A DNA stretch of 22,737 bases from the NCBI GenBank assembly GCA_017411235.1, contig JAFPMR010000024.1, positions 1-22,737 on the forward strand, given 5' to 3'. The DNA is from Bacilli bacterium. Lineage in GTDB: Bacteria > Bacillota_I > Bacilli_A > RF39 > UBA660. This document shows, piece by piece, positions 7,541-17,370 of this stretch; the stretch's first letter is position 1, and each line of letters begins with the position of its first letter. The notes beneath the pieces are model-generated. The model made no database searches. It was not told the origin of the DNA and saw only the letters and a list, made by a program, of their open reading frames with translations. Both the position numbers and the translations under genes were made by a program.

Positions 7541-7569
7541 ATTATATAATAAAAATAATTTATTTTCAA
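7541..7569 (-). promoter_or_regulatory. Promoter of the 185-aa protein gene
   Basis: The minus strand reads TTGAAA (7564-7569), 17 bases, TATAAT (7541-7546). It begins 1 base after the mtaB stop codon. Confidence 0.75.
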
Positions 7570-8850
7570 TTAATTTAAATCACCAATAACTTGAGTTATT
7601 TCTGCTTTTTTTATTAAGACATCATAACTCTTATTTTCTTCTAGTTTTTTATTAACAACTACCTTTAAGAAATTCTCTGTATGACCAATTGAATAATCAT
7701 CAAATACTTCCTCAATTAATACATTAACTACTCTTCCAACAAATTTCTCATTATATTTAAGTTGTAAATCATTATCAATTTCAATTAATCTTCTACTTCT
7801 TTCCTTTTTAACAGCATTAGATAATTGATCTTTCATAGTAGCAGCTTTAGTTCCTTCTCTAACGCTATAAGGGAAGACATGTATTTTACTAAATTCAATC
7901 TTTTTACAATAATCAATACATTCTAAGAAGTCTTCTTCAGTTTCACCAGGAAAACCAACTATTACATCAGTAGTTAAATTAATATCTGGTCTAGCTTCTT
8001 TTATTTTTAAAATATTATTATAATATTCATCTTTAGTATATTTACGATTCATAAGTTTTAACATTCTTTCACTACCTGATTGTAATGAAACATGTAAATG
8101 AGCACATAACTTTTTATTATTCTTTAACTCATCAATAAACTTATCATTAATCTCTGTCATTTCAATACTAGAAACTCTAATACGATCTAAGCCTTCTATT
8201 TTAGACATTTCTCTAATTAAATCAGTTAAATCATATAAACCAGTTTCTTTTCCATAAGCGCCTGTATTAATACCAGTTAATACTATTTCATGATGTCCCA
8301 TTTCTACAAGTTCTTTAACTTCTTCCAAAACATCTTCCATTTTCTTACTTCTTATACTTCCTCTAACATAAGGAATAATACAGTAAGCACAATAATTATT
8401 ACAACCATCTTGAATCTTTACAAATGCTCTAGTTAAATCATCATATTTCTTAACGGTCATATTTTCAAAGTCTGTTCTTCTATCATCATAGAACTTAATA
8501 TACTTATCTTTCTTAACTAGATAATCCTTAATTAATTCAACAACTTTAGACTTTTCCTTATTACCAATTAAAATATCTATATCAAGATTTGTTAATTCTT
8601 CACGATGATTCTCAGCTGTACAACCACAAACCATTAAAACAGCTTCTGGCAAATCTCTTCTTACACCTCTAATGGCTTTTTTACATTTGTTATCAGCTGT
8701 ATTAGTAACACTACAAGTATTAACAATAACGATATCAGCATCATGATAATCATCAACATAATTAAAATTATTGTTTATTAATTGCTCTTTCATAAATTCG
8801 GATTCATATGAATTAACCTTACATCCAAAAGTAATGATACTAAATTTCAT
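7570..8850 (-). CDS. mtaB: tRNA t6A37 methylthiotransferase MtaB
   Basis: This radical SAM enzyme converts t6A37 to ms2t6A37 in tRNAs reading ANN codons. It is 426 aa. The N-terminal UPF0004 domain has FGCKVNSYES (C10), NTCSVTN (C46) and VCGCTAE (C77) for the auxiliary cluster. The radical SAM cluster CNNYCAYC sits at C150, C154, C157. VGFPGETEEDF follows, then a C-terminal TRAM domain (HTENFLKVVV). The CKVN-Y-E signature separates MtaB from MiaB and RimO. The ATG at 8850 has GGTGAT upstream. In B. subtilis mtaB (yqeV) lies downstream of dnaJ; here four membrane-protein genes intervene. No terminator follows, so the 185-aa gene may be partly co-transcribed. Confidence 0.95.
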   Translation of the reverse strand: MKFSIITFGCKVNSYESEFMKEQLINNNFNYVDDYHDADIVIVNTCSVTNTADNKCKKAIRGVRRDLPEAVLMVCGCTAENHREELTNLDIDILIGNKEKSKVVELIKDYLVKKDKYIKFYDDRRTDFENMTVKKYDDLTRAFVKIQDGCNNYCAYCIIPYVRGSIRSKKMEDVLEEVKELVEMGHHEIVLTGINTGAYGKETGLYDLTDLIREMSKIEGLDRIRVSSIEMTEINDKFIDELKNNKKLCAHLHVSLQSGSERMLKLMNRKYTKDEYYNNILKIKEARPDINLTTDVIVGFPGETEEDFLECIDYCKKIEFSKIHVFPYSVREGTKAATMKDQLSNAVKKERSRRLIEIDNDLQLKYNEKFVGRVVNVLIEEVFDDYSIGHTENFLKVVVNKKLEENKSYDVLIKKAEITQVIGDLN

Positions 8851-8871
8851 ACACATCACCAACTCGAAAAG

Positions 8872-8880
8872 ATTATAACA
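8872..8880 (-). promoter_or_regulatory. Extended -10 promoter of mtaB
   Basis: The minus strand reads TGTTATAAT (TG-N-TATAAT), 21 bases before the ATG. It is placed directly downstream of the terminator of the preceding operon. No clear -35 is present. Confidence 0.65.
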
Positions 8881-8881
8881 T

Positions 8882-8908
8882 AAAAAATAATCTCATAGGA
8901 GATTATTT
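8882..8908 (-). terminator. Terminator of the four-gene envelope operon
   Basis: A 10-bp stem (8885-8894 with 8899-8908, core AATAATCTC/GAGATTATT, 4-base loop) is followed by T residues on the minus strand. It overlaps the stop codon at 8903-8905. Confidence 0.75.
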
Positions 8909-9595
8909 ATTTTTATTAATTAGATCTATTATTTTAATATTAGGGAAAGCTTTTACTAAACGTTCATTCAAGTAACTCTTACTCTCTTTAATACGTTTAT
9001 TAATAAGTTCTTTAATCATTTCTGTATTATCTTTAACACCTTTATATTTCTTTACTAAATCATCAGTTAATTCACTACCAAATTTACTAATATTTCCAAC
9101 TATTTTCTCTGATAATAAATTATCAATTACATAAACAACAAATAAAATAATTGCTAAACATAATACAAGGTTTTGGTTCATTCTACCTAATAAGTCCAAA
9201 AAGAAAGGACTTAAAACATACATAACAAATAAACCTCCAATACCAAAAGGAATCATCGTTTCTAAACAAATACGTCCATTGATATTAAATTTAAAATGAT
9301 TATAATCCCACCAACGCATTTTAAAGATTTTCTCCATGGCATAACTAGTAAAGTACTCAAGTAAACTACAAAGTACTACTATTAATATAAATAATGCTAC
9401 TGGATCATCTAAATAACGTTTAAATAGTAAAGTCATTAATAATCCACCCCATCCATAAATAGGACAATAAGGACCAATTAAAAAACCTCTATTAATATAA
9501 CGATGTTCAGTAATCAATTTACCAATTACTTCTAATAACCAACCAATAACCGAATAAATCATAAATAGTAAAAAGTAAATACATATTTGATTCAT
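8903..9595 (-). CDS. ABC-transporter type IV-like (CmpB family) membrane protein
   Basis: The protein is 230 aa with about five membrane segments. The first is YSVIGWLLEVI and the second contains GFLIGPYCPIYGWGGLL. Then come a segment ending LLEYFTSYAMEKIF, a fourth starting ICLETMIPFGIGGLF, and a fifth ending VIDNLL, before a charged cytoplasmic tail of about 60 residues. The GWLLE, RGFLxGPYCPIYG and LEY signatures are those of the CmpB/PF06541 family, usually annotated as putative ABC transporter type IV. No ATPase is next to it and the true function is unknown. The ATG at 9595 has GGGGTGAT just upstream; the in-frame ATG at 9601 overlaps that site. It is the last gene of the operon, 16 bases after the zincin stop. 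Confidence 0.85.
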   Translation of the reverse strand: MNQICIYFLLFMIYSVIGWLLEVIGKLITEHRYINRGFLIGPYCPIYGWGGLLMTLLFKRYLDDPVALFILIVVLCSLLEYFTSYAMEKIFKMRWWDYNHFKFNINGRICLETMIPFGIGGLFVMYVLSPFFLDLLGRMNQNLVLCLAIILFVVYVIDNLLSEKIVGNISKFGSELTDDLVKKYKGVKDNTEMIKELINKRIKESKSYLNERLVKAFPNIKIIDLINKNK

Positions 9596-9611
9596 TCCCA
9601 TCACCCCATAA

Positions 9612-10325
9612 TTAAGCAAGTTTTTCCAATAAGAAACATAAACAGAATAATATTACCATTAGTATTAAAAATCCCCAACTTGCTTTAGATATAACCAAAC
9701 GAACTTTATTATCGTTCTTTGGCACTTTTTCTTCATCAATTAGTTTAACACATTTAAACTTTTTATTGTCTAAATGTTCTGTAGTCTTTAAAGAGAAAAT
9801 TGAAGAATCACCATATTCTCTAAACTTAATGTCATCTTTTCTCTTTAAAAAGAAGAAGAACATACACAAGTCAGCTCCAGCACCACCAATATTCATACCA
9901 GATAGTACTACTAACCACCATTGCTTTGTAAGAAAGCCAATAATCAAAGTAATGACACCAATAATTGTAAAAGGAGCCATTAAAGATCTCATAATCGTCT
10001 TTTTATTAACATATTCACCACAACGGCAATAAAATATTCCCTTTTCTAAAGCAGCTCCATATGTAATATTCTTCTTATTAGCGCCACCTAGAATATAAAA
10101 TGTTCCGTGTAGTATTTCATGTAATACCATCCACAAAAACATTATTACAAAACCAATAATTAATGTTGTTGTCTTACCTATAACAAAATCATAAAAACCA
10201 GTATCATCAAACCAAAGATACATTAACAAAATAGGAACTGCTAAAGCAACTATAGTAACAATAGCTGAAATAGTCATCATAAATCCCATTTTATATTCAA
10301 AGAAATACTCTCTTTCTTTTGCCAT
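9612..10325 (-). CDS. Putative membrane zincin metallopeptidase (DUF3267-like)
   Basis: The protein is 237 aa with about five membrane segments. The HExxH motif HEILH (H69, E70, H73) sits at the end of the second segment. YCRC (C100, C102) follows, and GGAGAD (D152) in the fourth segment is a plausible third metal ligand. This is the DUF3267 pattern (membrane HExxH, a YCxC turn, an Asp late in the protein), related to intramembrane site-2-like zincins. The peptidase activity and substrate are inferred, not shown. The ATG at 10325 has AGAGGTGAT 4 bases upstream. It lies 10 bases after the preceding stop, so it is third in an operon with two anchored extracytoplasmic or coiled-coil proteins, possible substrates or partners. 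Confidence 0.85.
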   Translation of the reverse strand: MAKEREYFFEYKMGFMMTISAIVTIVALAVPILLMYLWFDDTGFYDFVIGKTTTLIIGFVIMFLWMVLHEILHGTFYILGGANKKNITYGAALEKGIFYCRCGEYVNKKTIMRSLMAPFTIIGVITLIIGFLTKQWWLVVLSGMNIGGAGADLCMFFFFLKRKDDIKFREYGDSSIFSLKTTEHLDNKKFKCVKLIDEEKVPKNDNKVRLVISKASWGFLILMVILFCLCFLLEKLA

Positions 10326-10335
10326 TTTATCACCT

Positions 10336-11190
10336 CTAGTTTATCTTACTTTGTAAACTTTTTAATCTACTTAAGAACAATTCCTCATGAGCATATGTCT
10401 CTTTAGGAATTTTATGTTCTTCTACATTAATATTTGTTGTCTTATCAAGATCAACTTGTTTAACCTCTACACCATCATTAGAAGAAACATCATTATAAAC
10501 TATGCCATCATTTGACTTAATCAATTCATCATAACTAATAATAGCTGTTTGTTCTTGCTCTTCTTCATAAGGTGTTAACTTAATTGTTCTTTCTTTAGGA
10601 GCGTTCTCTAATTGTTGGGTAATTTGAAGTAAATCATCTGCATTACCATCATAATCCATTAAAGGAGGAAGTGCTGTCATAGTTTCTTCAAGTAATGAAA
10701 CTTTAGGAAGATTTGTTAAAGTAGCATCAATAATCTCTTGTTTTTTCATCTTAGGTAAATCAATATCAACCATTGTTTTAACTCTTTCCTTTTCCTTTAC
10801 TTCTTCCTTAACTGGTTCCGTAACAGGTTCAGGATTTGGTTCTGTTTCTGGTTCTTCAGTAATAATATTAATTGAATTTTTAATCTCTTCATCCTTTTGA
10901 ATCATTTCTAAAACAGAATCATGAATAGGAGTATTAATTGTACGACTAAACTTCTCTTCTTCTTTTTCTTCTTTAATCTCTTTTGCAATACTAGAAACCA
11001 TGTCTTGAGATTCTTTCTCTGCTTCTCTTTCTTGCTCTTCTCTAATTCTTTTAGCTTCATTCATCTCTTTATTTTGTGAATATATTAAATATATCATTGA
11101 AACTACAACAATTAGTAAAATGATTACTAAAATATAATAAGCTAAATTAGAATCAGCTATCGTATTAAAAATATTTAATAGATTAACCAT
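10336..11190 (-). CDS. Membrane-anchored acidic coiled-coil protein of unknown function
   Basis: The protein is 284 aa. One membrane segment near the N-terminus (about 16-37, ending IYLIYS) is followed by a strongly charged helix (EMNEAKRIREEQEREAEKE) likely to form a coiled coil. A low-complexity Glu/Pro stretch (EPETEPNPEPVTEPVKEE) and a weakly structured acidic remainder follow. No cysteines or catalytic motif are present. The short N-terminus and the charged tail suggest that most of it may be cytoplasmic, like scaffold-type proteins, but the orientation is uncertain. I do not recognise the family. The ATG at 11190 has GAAGGTGAT 5 bases upstream, 13 bases after the preceding stop. It is second gene of the four-gene operon. 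Confidence 0.75.
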   Translation of the reverse strand: MVNLLNIFNTIADSNLAYYILVIILLIVVVSMIYLIYSQNKEMNEAKRIREEQEREAEKESQDMVSSIAKEIKEEKEEEKFSRTINTPIHDSVLEMIQKDEEIKNSINIITEEPETEPNPEPVTEPVKEEVKEKERVKTMVDIDLPKMKKQEIIDATLTNLPKVSLLEETMTALPPLMDYDGNADDLLQITQQLENAPKERTIKLTPYEEEQEQTAIISYDELIKSNDGIVYNDVSSNDGVEVKQVDLDKTTNINVEEHKIPKETYAHEELFLSRLKSLQSKIN

Positions 11191-11203
11191 CACAATCACC
11201 TTC

Positions 11204-12481
11204 CTAAGCAACAATCAAATATGGATTATCAATCGTTCCTGCACCTTTTATTTTAGCATTAGCACCAATACTAATAACTGGTCTAATACCAACTTCATTA
11301 CTTACTAAAATACTATCGCCAAAAGCCCCATTTGCCATTACATTAATCATTCTAAGTTCATTATCTCTTAATGAATAAGAACTAATAGTAGCATAGTTTT
11401 CTTTAATATTTTCATTATACAAATAATACTTATCGTTAGGTACATTTCTATAAGCACCTGCAAGTACTACTTCATCAGCTGACAACAAACCAATCACACC
11501 TACATAAGTATCTCCACTACAATACAAATCTGGAGTATTATCAACAAAAATACGATCATAACTATTAGAAAAACTAACATCATCATTTGTTGAATTAAAA
11601 CTTACATCAGTACAGAAAATTGAATTAGTAATATAAGTTCTATAATCAGCTAAATTATTGTTATACCATTCTTGAAGTACTGAAGTAATACTAGCATATC
11701 TTAAACTAGCAAAACTAGCTAATGAAACATCTGTAGATTCATTAGTATTGTAAGGACTTTTTTCATTAATTAAACCATCTAATACTAAACGAACACTACC
11801 ATCACCATTAATTCTCACTATTCTAAACATATTATTCCCTAATTTAACATAGTTATAATTAACATTACCTCTAAAATAATAAGAAGTACCTTTATTATCT
11901 ACAGTAGATAATAAACCTTCATTTGTAGTAGCTATCTCTCCACCTATTCTAGTCTTTGCAGTTCCAACTTGATAAGTAGAAAGAATTAAATCAGCAAAAC
12001 TATCTGTAGATAAAGATTCATTAACTACTAAGAATTTACCTTTTAAACCACTTTCTTCTATTTTAATTACAAAACGAAGAGTCTCTTGTGGTTCAATTGG
12101 TTGTAGATTTAATAAACGTTTATAATCTAAATCCTCTTCCAATTTATTTAAAACATTTCCTTCATAGTCTTCTACACTAACCTTGGCTTCATGTTTATTT
12201 AAATCAGTAAAATATATTGAATAATACAATCTATTATTTGATGTATTAGTTACTGAAATAATAAAACTGTGTTCTTTATCATCCTTAATACGGAATTCCT
12301 GACCATCTATATAATTAACAACTAGGTCACCATCACTCATAACAGCCCCAATTGAATTTTTGTTATTATTTGCTAAGTCAACATGTCTAAAAACCAACGC
12401 AAAAACGACTAGTAAAATAGATACTATGACAATAATTAAAATAATAACTTGATACTTATCGTTTTTAGTAACATTGTCCAC
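11204..12481 (-). CDS. Membrane-anchored extracellular protein with C-terminal RPVISI-type surface domain
   Basis: The protein is 425 aa. One N-terminal membrane anchor (about 11-31) precedes an extracellular beta-rich domain of about 130 residues (HSFIISVTNTSNNRLYYSIY). A domain starting SYYFRGNVNYNYVKLGNNMF and ending GIRPVISIG...GTIDNPYLI follows. That second domain resembles one I recall on many surface proteins of uncultured Bacillota (YYxRG-x-VKxxxxxxRIxRINGDGSxRL, then RPVIS); its role is unknown. FCTD and LYCSG may form a disulfide. The start is GTG at 12481, preceded by GGGTGAG at 5 bases. A second GTG at 12490 overlaps that site; no usable in-frame ATG is present. It is first in the operon, following the dnaJ terminator. 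Confidence 0.75.
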   Translation of the reverse strand: MDNVTKNDKYQVIILIIVIVSILLVVFALVFRHVDLANNNKNSIGAVMSDGDLVVNYIDGQEFRIKDDKEHSFIISVTNTSNNRLYYSIYFTDLNKHEAKVSVEDYEGNVLNKLEEDLDYKRLLNLQPIEPQETLRFVIKIEESGLKGKFLVVNESLSTDSFADLILSTYQVGTAKTRIGGEIATTNEGLLSTVDNKGTSYYFRGNVNYNYVKLGNNMFRIVRINGDGSVRLVLDGLINEKSPYNTNESTDVSLASFASLRYASITSVLQEWYNNNLADYRTYITNSIFCTDVSFNSTNDDVSFSNSYDRIFVDNTPDLYCSGDTYVGVIGLLSADEVVLAGAYRNVPNDKYYLYNENIKENYATISSYSLRDNELRMINVMANGAFGDSILVSNEVGIRPVISIGANAKIKGAGTIDNPYLIVA

Positions 12482-12505
12482 TAGTCTCACCCATTCTCTT
12501 TATTA

Positions 12506-12534
12506 AGTATACCAATAATTGCATAAAAAAACAA
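12506..12534 (-). promoter_or_regulatory. Probable promoter of the four-gene envelope operon
   Basis: The minus strand reads TTGTTT (12529-12534), 17 bases, TATACT (12506-12511). The -35 overlaps the end of the dnaJ terminator stem and its U-tract. Confidence 0.6.
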
Positions 12535-12550
12535 GGTTGCGATACCTTGT
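12525..12550 (-). terminator. Terminator of the hrcA-dnaJ operon
   Basis: A 7-bp stem (12531-12537 with 12544-12550, ACAAGGT/ACCTTGT, 6-base loop) is followed by TTTTTT on the minus strand, 3 bases after the dnaJ stop. Confidence 0.85.
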
Positions 12551-12553
12551 ATT

Positions 12554-13675
12554 TTATAAATATTTTTTAAAATCTTTGAAAGAACTGTCTGCCTCTAAAT
12601 CAGTTTCTGCAAGTTGCTTAAATAAGTCTTTTTGTTTCCTATCTAACTTAGTAGGAATAACTACATCTAAAACAACATACATATCTCCTTTTTTATTGCG
12701 ATTAGGATCTTTAACACCTTTTCCTTTAAGACGTAATTGATCACCAGATTGACTTCCAGCATCAATTGTTAAAACAACATTACCATCTAAAGTTGGAATC
12801 TCTTTCTTACATCCTAAAACTGCTTCAGTAATAGTTAAAGGAACATCTAGATAAATATCGTTTTCTTTTCTTTCAAATAATGGATGTTTCTTAACAACAA
12901 ACTCTAGATAAATATCACCATTAGGTCCACCATTATAACCAGCAGCACCTTTTCCACTAATCTTTAATTGATGTCCTGTATCTACACCAGCAGGTATTTC
13001 AATTTCAATAGTTTTATTCTTAATAGCATGGCCGGTTCCATTACATTTTTTACATTTTTCTTTAAATATCTTTCCTTTACCGCCACAATCAGGACATGAT
13101 GTTTCAGATTGGAATACACCAAACATTGTTCTTTGTTGAGATACTACTCTACCTCTACCACCACAAGTAGAACATGTTTGCTCTCCACTACCACCTTTAC
13201 CATCACATTCTTCACATTCAGAGTCTAAGTCAATATTAATACTCTTTTTACAACCAAATACTGCTTCTTCAAAAGTAAGATTTACTTTAACTAAAGAATC
13301 AGCACCTTTTGTAGGACGATTTCTAGAAGCTCCACGTCTTCCAAATCCACCAAAGATACTTTCACCAAATATGCCATCAAAAATACTAGACAAATCTATA
13401 TCATCAGCACTGAAGCCACCAAATCCACCGAAGCCACCATTTTGTGCTCCTTGTGTAAATGCTTCATGACCAAATTGATCATATTGACGTCTCTTATTCT
13501 CATCTGATAATACAGCATAAGCTTCACCAATTTCTTTAAACTTAGCTTCATCACCAGTTTCTTTATTATCAGGGTGATACTTCTTGGCTAGTTTTCTAAA
13601 AGCAGACTTAATTTCTGCATCACTAGCACTTTTATCAACGCCTAATACTTCATAATAACTTTTACTACTAGCCAT
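12554..13675 (-). CDS. dnaJ: Chaperone DnaJ (Hsp40)
   Basis: This co-chaperone delivers clients to DnaK and stimulates its ATPase. It is 373 aa, full length. The J domain at 1-70 has HPD at 34-36. A Gly/Phe-rich stretch ([10 protein letters not shown]) follows. Four zinc-binding repeats CxxCxGxG come next ([32 protein letters not shown]), then the C-terminal substrate-binding and dimerisation domains. The ATG shares its A with the pepF stop codon (TAATG), so translation is probably coupled to pepF. It is the last gene of the CIRCE-controlled operon before a clear terminator. Confidence 0.97.
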   Translation of the reverse strand: MASSKSYYEVLGVDKSASDAEIKSAFRKLAKKYHPDNKETGDEAKFKEIGEAYAVLSDENKRRQYDQFGHEAFTQGAQNGGFGGFGGFSADDIDLSSIFDGIFGESIFGGFGRRGASRNRPTKGADSLVKVNLTFEEAVFGCKKSINIDLDSECEECDGKGGSGEQTCSTCGGRGRVVSQQRTMFGVFQSETSCPDCGGKGKIFKEKCKKCNGTGHAIKNKTIEIEIPAGVDTGHQLKISGKGAAGYNGGPNGDIYLEFVVKKHPLFERKENDIYLDVPLTITEAVLGCKKEIPTLDGNVVLTIDAGSQSGDQLRLKGKGVKDPNRNKKGDMYVVLDVVIPTKLDRKQKDLFKQLAETDLEADSSFKDFKKYL

Positions 13676-15465
13676 TATTTCACCTTCTTCGCTATTTCTT
13701 TAGCTTCTGCTAATCTTTTTTCAAAAAATTTAATACTTTTTATTATTGGTTCACTAGATGTCATATCAACCCCACAAGCTTTTAAAGTATCTAAAGGATA
13801 CTTACTTGACCCACTCTTTAAGAATTCTAGATATTTCTCTCTAGCACCCTTTTTGCCTTCTAGAATATCTGATGCAATAGCTATTGCAGAACATAATCCA
13901 GTAGCATATTTATATACATAGAATGATGTATAGAAATGAGGAATTCTACTCCATTCATAACGAATTAAATCATCACTAACAACATCATCACCATAGTACT
14001 CTTTATTTAATTTATAATATACATCTCCTAATGATTGAGGAGTTAATGCTTCACCATTTTGCTCCATTTCATGAGCAATCTTTTCAAATTCAGCAAACAT
14101 TACTTGACGATAAACAGTAGCTCTAAAACGGTCTAAAAATTCTGTTATATAACCCAATTTTTCTTCATCATCTCGAGCATTATTAATCATATATTCACAT
14201 AATAATGTTTCATTAACTGTTGAAGCAATCTCTGCTAAGAATATAGGATATTGAGCATAAGAAATATCTTGATTACGATCAGAATAATAAGAATGCATTG
14301 CATGACCTAACTCATGTGCCATTGTTGAAACAGAATCACCATTACCTTCAAAGTTCATTGATACATATGGATCAATACGATACGCTCCCCATTGATAAGC
14401 TCCGCTTCTTTTTCCATCATTTGGATAAATATCTATCCATCTATTAGTGAATGCTTGTGATAAATCATTAACATATTCTTCACCTAAAGGCTTAACTGCT
14501 TCTAAAACAATATCTCTTGCTTGTTCAAAAGTATACTTCTTTTTCTTTTGTTTCAATAAATTACAAACTAAATCATACATATGTAATTCATCTAATCCCA
14601 AAGTCTCTTTTCTAAATGCTAAATAATCATGCAAAGATCCTAAATTATCATGAATAGTATCAATTAGATTATTATATACATCAACAGAAATATTATCATT
14701 ATAAACACTTGCTTCTAAAGGAGAATTAAACTTTCTTACTTTAGACATAAATAAATCTTCTTTAACTTGACCTTTATACATTTCAGCTAAAGTATTCTGA
14801 TGCTTAGCATAAAATTGATGATACAACTGAAAAGCATTTTTACGTACTTCTCTATCATGCTTACATAATAACTTATAATAATTACTATGAGTTATCTCTA
14901 CATCTTCGCCATCTACTTTAATTGTACCAAATGTTGCATCAGCATTATCTAAAGCTGAAAAAGCATTATCAGGAGTTCCAAAGGCATTAGAAGCTAAACT
15001 AATAATTTGTTCCTCTTCCTTAGATAAAGTATGATCTTCATATCTAAACATTTTCTCTAAAACAAAACTATACTTATCTAATCTCTTATCACTCTTTATA
15101 AGCTTCTTAATATAATCATACTTAACACTTAGTAACTCACTTCTAACAAATGACGTTTGTTCATTGATTAATTCTTCTACTTTATCTGCTTTATCTTTTA
15201 ATACTAATCCTTTATTATCATTAGTATCACTGAAATGATATAAATAAGAGTAAACATAAAATCTTTCCGTATAAAGTGTTAACTCATCATCTAAAGATAA
15301 ATACTTATATAGATTATCTGCAGACTCCGTAATTACTCCTTTTAATTTAACTATCTGATCTACTATATCTAAAATTTTCTTATATGTAGCATCATATTCT
15401 TTATCATCTTTAATGATCTTAGTTAAATCCCATTTATCATTTTCCTTAATCTCACTACGTTTCAT
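13675..15465 (-). CDS. pepF: Oligoendopeptidase F (M3B metallopeptidase)
   Basis: This cytoplasmic zinc oligopeptidase cleaves short peptides (typically 7-17 residues). It is 596 aa, the usual length. The zinc site is HELGH (H384, E385, H388) with E412 (FLAEIAS) as third ligand, as in the M3B family. The C-terminal region with [17 protein letters not shown] carries the Tyr/His residues expected for transition-state binding. The ATG at 15465 has AAAGGA 8 bases upstream. Its place between dnaK and dnaJ is unusual. No promoter was seen in the 61-base gap after dnaK, so it should be heat-inducible with the operon, with possible attenuation at the dnaK-pepF hairpin. It may degrade peptides released during protein quality control (inference). 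Confidence 0.95.
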   Translation of the reverse strand: MKRSEIKENDKWDLTKIIKDDKEYDATYKKILDIVDQIVKLKGVITESADNLYKYLSLDDELTLYTERFYVYSYLYHFSDTNDNKGLVLKDKADKVEELINEQTSFVRSELLSVKYDYIKKLIKSDKRLDKYSFVLEKMFRYEDHTLSKEEEQIISLASNAFGTPDNAFSALDNADATFGTIKVDGEDVEITHSNYYKLLCKHDREVRKNAFQLYHQFYAKHQNTLAEMYKGQVKEDLFMSKVRKFNSPLEASVYNDNISVDVYNNLIDTIHDNLGSLHDYLAFRKETLGLDELHMYDLVCNLLKQKKKKYTFEQARDIVLEAVKPLGEEYVNDLSQAFTNRWIDIYPNDGKRSGAYQWGAYRIDPYVSMNFEGNGDSVSTMAHELGHAMHSYYSDRNQDISYAQYPIFLAEIASTVNETLLCEYMINNARDDEEKLGYITEFLDRFRATVYRQVMFAEFEKIAHEMEQNGEALTPQSLGDVYYKLNKEYYGDDVVSDDLIRYEWSRIPHFYTSFYVYKYATGLCSAIAIASDILEGKKGAREKYLEFLKSGSSKYPLDTLKACGVDMTSSEPIIKSIKFFEKRLAEAKEIAKKVK

Positions 15466-15488
15466 ATGCTGTTCCTTTCTTAATCTAG

Positions 15489-15516
15489 TAAAAGTTCTAG
15501 TTTCCTAGAACTTTTA
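15489..15516 (-). other. Strong dnaK-pepF intergenic hairpin with GAAA tetraloop
   Basis: On the minus-strand RNA a perfect 12-bp stem (15505-15516 with 15489-15500, AAAAGTTCTAG core) is closed by GAAA, a GNRA tetraloop. It begins 11 bases after the dnaK stop. The T-run is only the TTTT inside the 3' arm, with no tract after it. It is therefore more likely an mRNA-stability or partial-termination element than a full terminator. Confidence 0.7.
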
Positions 15517-15526
15517 TTTGATTATC

Positions 15527-17350
15527 TTACTTTTCTTCGTAATTTGCTTCTTGTACGTCATCTTTCTTATCATCAGATGATGAATCATCAGAACCGCTTT
15601 CGGCTTGTCTAGCTTTAGCTGCTTCTTCATAAGCTTTAGTTGCTAATCCCATAGCTTTTTCTTGTAATTTATCTTTCTTTTCCTTAATTTCGTCAATATC
15701 ATGACCCTCTAAAGCAGTCTTTAATTCTTTAATTAAATCTTCTGCTTCATCTTTATCTTTAGAATCAACTTTATCTCCTAAATCTTTAATAGCTTTTTCA
15801 GTTTGGAATACTAATTGATCAGCTTCGTTTCTAACATCAGCTTCTTCTTTACGTTTTTCATCAGCTTCTTTGTTAGCTTCAGCTTCTTTCATCATCTTAT
15901 CTACTTCTTCATCACTTAAGTTAGTAGTAGCAGTAATAGTAATACTTTGTTCTTTACCAGTACCTAAATCTTTAGCACTAACATTAACAATACCATTAGC
16001 ATCAATATCGAATTTAACTTCAATTTGAGGTACACCTCTTGGTGCTGGAGGAATTCCAGTTAATTGGAAGTGTCCTAAAGTCTTGTTATCACTAACCATA
16101 GGTCTTTCACCTTGTAGAATATGAATATCAACAGCAGGTTGATTATCTGCAGCAGTACTAAATACTTGTGACTTACTTGCAGGAATTGTTGTATTTCTTG
16201 GAATTAATACAGTCATAACATCACCTAATGTCTCAATACCTAATGATAATGGAGTAACATCAAGTAATACTAAGTCATTAACTTCACCAGTTAATACACC
16301 ACCTTGAATAGCTGCACCTAAAGCAACACATTCATCAGGGTTAACTCCTTTACTTGGTTCTTGACCAAGTTCTTTCTTAACTAATTCTTGAATATATGGA
16401 ATACGAGTAGAACCACCTACTAATAATACTTTATCAATATCTTTAGCAGTCATCTTAGCATCTTTTAATGCTTTTCTAACTGGTTCTAGAGTACTTTCAA
16501 ATAAATCCATACATAATTCTTCAAACTTAGCTCTTGTTAATGTAACATCTAAGTTTAAAGGTCCATTTTCATTTTGAGCAATGAATGGAATATTGATTTG
16601 AGTAGTAGTCATACCAGACAAATCTTTTTTAGCTTTTTCAGCATCAAGTTTAATACGTTGCATTGCCATCTTATCATCAGATAAGTCAACACCATTTTCC
16701 TTCTTAAACTCTTCAACTAAATAATCCATGATTCTTTGATCGAAGTCATCTCCACCTAAATGAACATTACCATTAGTAGATTTAACTTCAAATACACCAT
16801 CACCTAAATCAAGGATAGATACATCGAATGTTCCACCACCTAAGTCATAAACTAAGATAGTATGAGCATCTTCTTGTTTATCAATACCATAAGCTAAAGA
16901 TGCAGCAGTTGGTTCATTAATAATACGTTTAACGTCTAAACCAGCAATCTTACCAGCATTTTTAGTAGCTTGACGTTGAGAGTCATTAAAGTATGCAGGA
17001 ACAGTTATAACTGCTTCTTTTACTTCTTCTCCTAAATAACTTTCAGCATCTTTCTTTAACTTCATTAAGATCTTAGCAGAAATCTCTTCTGGAGTATATT
17101 TTCTACCATTAGCAGATACCTTTTCTTTAGTACCCATTTTTCTCTTAATAGAAGCAATAGTATTATCTACATTAGTAACAGCTTGTCTTTTAGCAATTTC
17201 TCCTACTAATTCTTCGTCTCCTTTAAAAGCAACTACAGAAGGAGTTGTTCTATTTCCTTCAGAGTTAGCAATAACAACAGGTTCTCCACCTTCTAGTACA
17301 GCAACACATGAGTTTGTAGTACCTAAGTCAATTCCTATAATTTTTCCCAT
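15527..17350 (-). CDS. dnaK: Chaperone DnaK (Hsp70)
   Basis: This is the ATP-dependent chaperone that binds unfolded segments with DnaJ and GrpE. It is 607 aa, full length. The N-terminal actin-like ATPase opens with [14 protein letters not shown] and includes [45 protein letters not shown] and the LVGGSTRIP motif. The substrate-binding domain includes [13 protein letters not shown] and [14 protein letters not shown], then the helical lid and a disordered acidic tail ([15 protein letters not shown]). It lacks the insert seen in Gram-negative DnaK, as expected for Bacillota. The ATG has GAGGA 8 bases upstream and lies 20 bases after grpE. Regulation is through HrcA/CIRCE at the operon promoter. 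Confidence 0.99.
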   Translation of the reverse strand: MGKIIGIDLGTTNSCVAVLEGGEPVVIANSEGNRTTPSVVAFKGDEELVGEIAKRQAVTNVDNTIASIKRKMGTKEKVSANGRKYTPEEISAKILMKLKKDAESYLGEEVKEAVITVPAYFNDSQRQATKNAGKIAGLDVKRIINEPTAASLAYGIDKQEDAHTILVYDLGGGTFDVSILDLGDGVFEVKSTNGNVHLGGDDFDQRIMDYLVEEFKKENGVDLSDDKMAMQRIKLDAEKAKKDLSGMTTTQINIPFIAQNENGPLNLDVTLTRAKFEELCMDLFESTLEPVRKALKDAKMTAKDIDKVLLVGGSTRIPYIQELVKKELGQEPSKGVNPDECVALGAAIQGGVLTGEVNDLVLLDVTPLSLGIETLGDVMTVLIPRNTTIPASKSQVFSTAADNQPAVDIHILQGERPMVSDNKTLGHFQLTGIPPAPRGVPQIEVKFDIDANGIVNVSAKDLGTGKEQSITITATTNLSDEEVDKMMKEAEANKEADEKRKEEADVRNEADQLVFQTEKAIKDLGDKVDSKDKDEAEDLIKELKTALEGHDIDEIKEKKDKLQEKAMGLATKAYEEAAKARQAESGSDDSSSDDKKDDVQEANYEEK

Positions 17351-17370
17351 ATTTATTTCCTCTTTCCTTT

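Noticed and set aside
8903..10325. ABC transporter operon
   Set aside because: No ATPase, substrate-binding protein or Walker motifs accompany the CmpB-like protein; the family label alone does not make a transporter.
15489..15516. Full Rho-independent terminator between dnaK and pepF
   Set aside because: There is no T-tract after the stem, and there is no room for a promoter before pepF, so readthrough is required.
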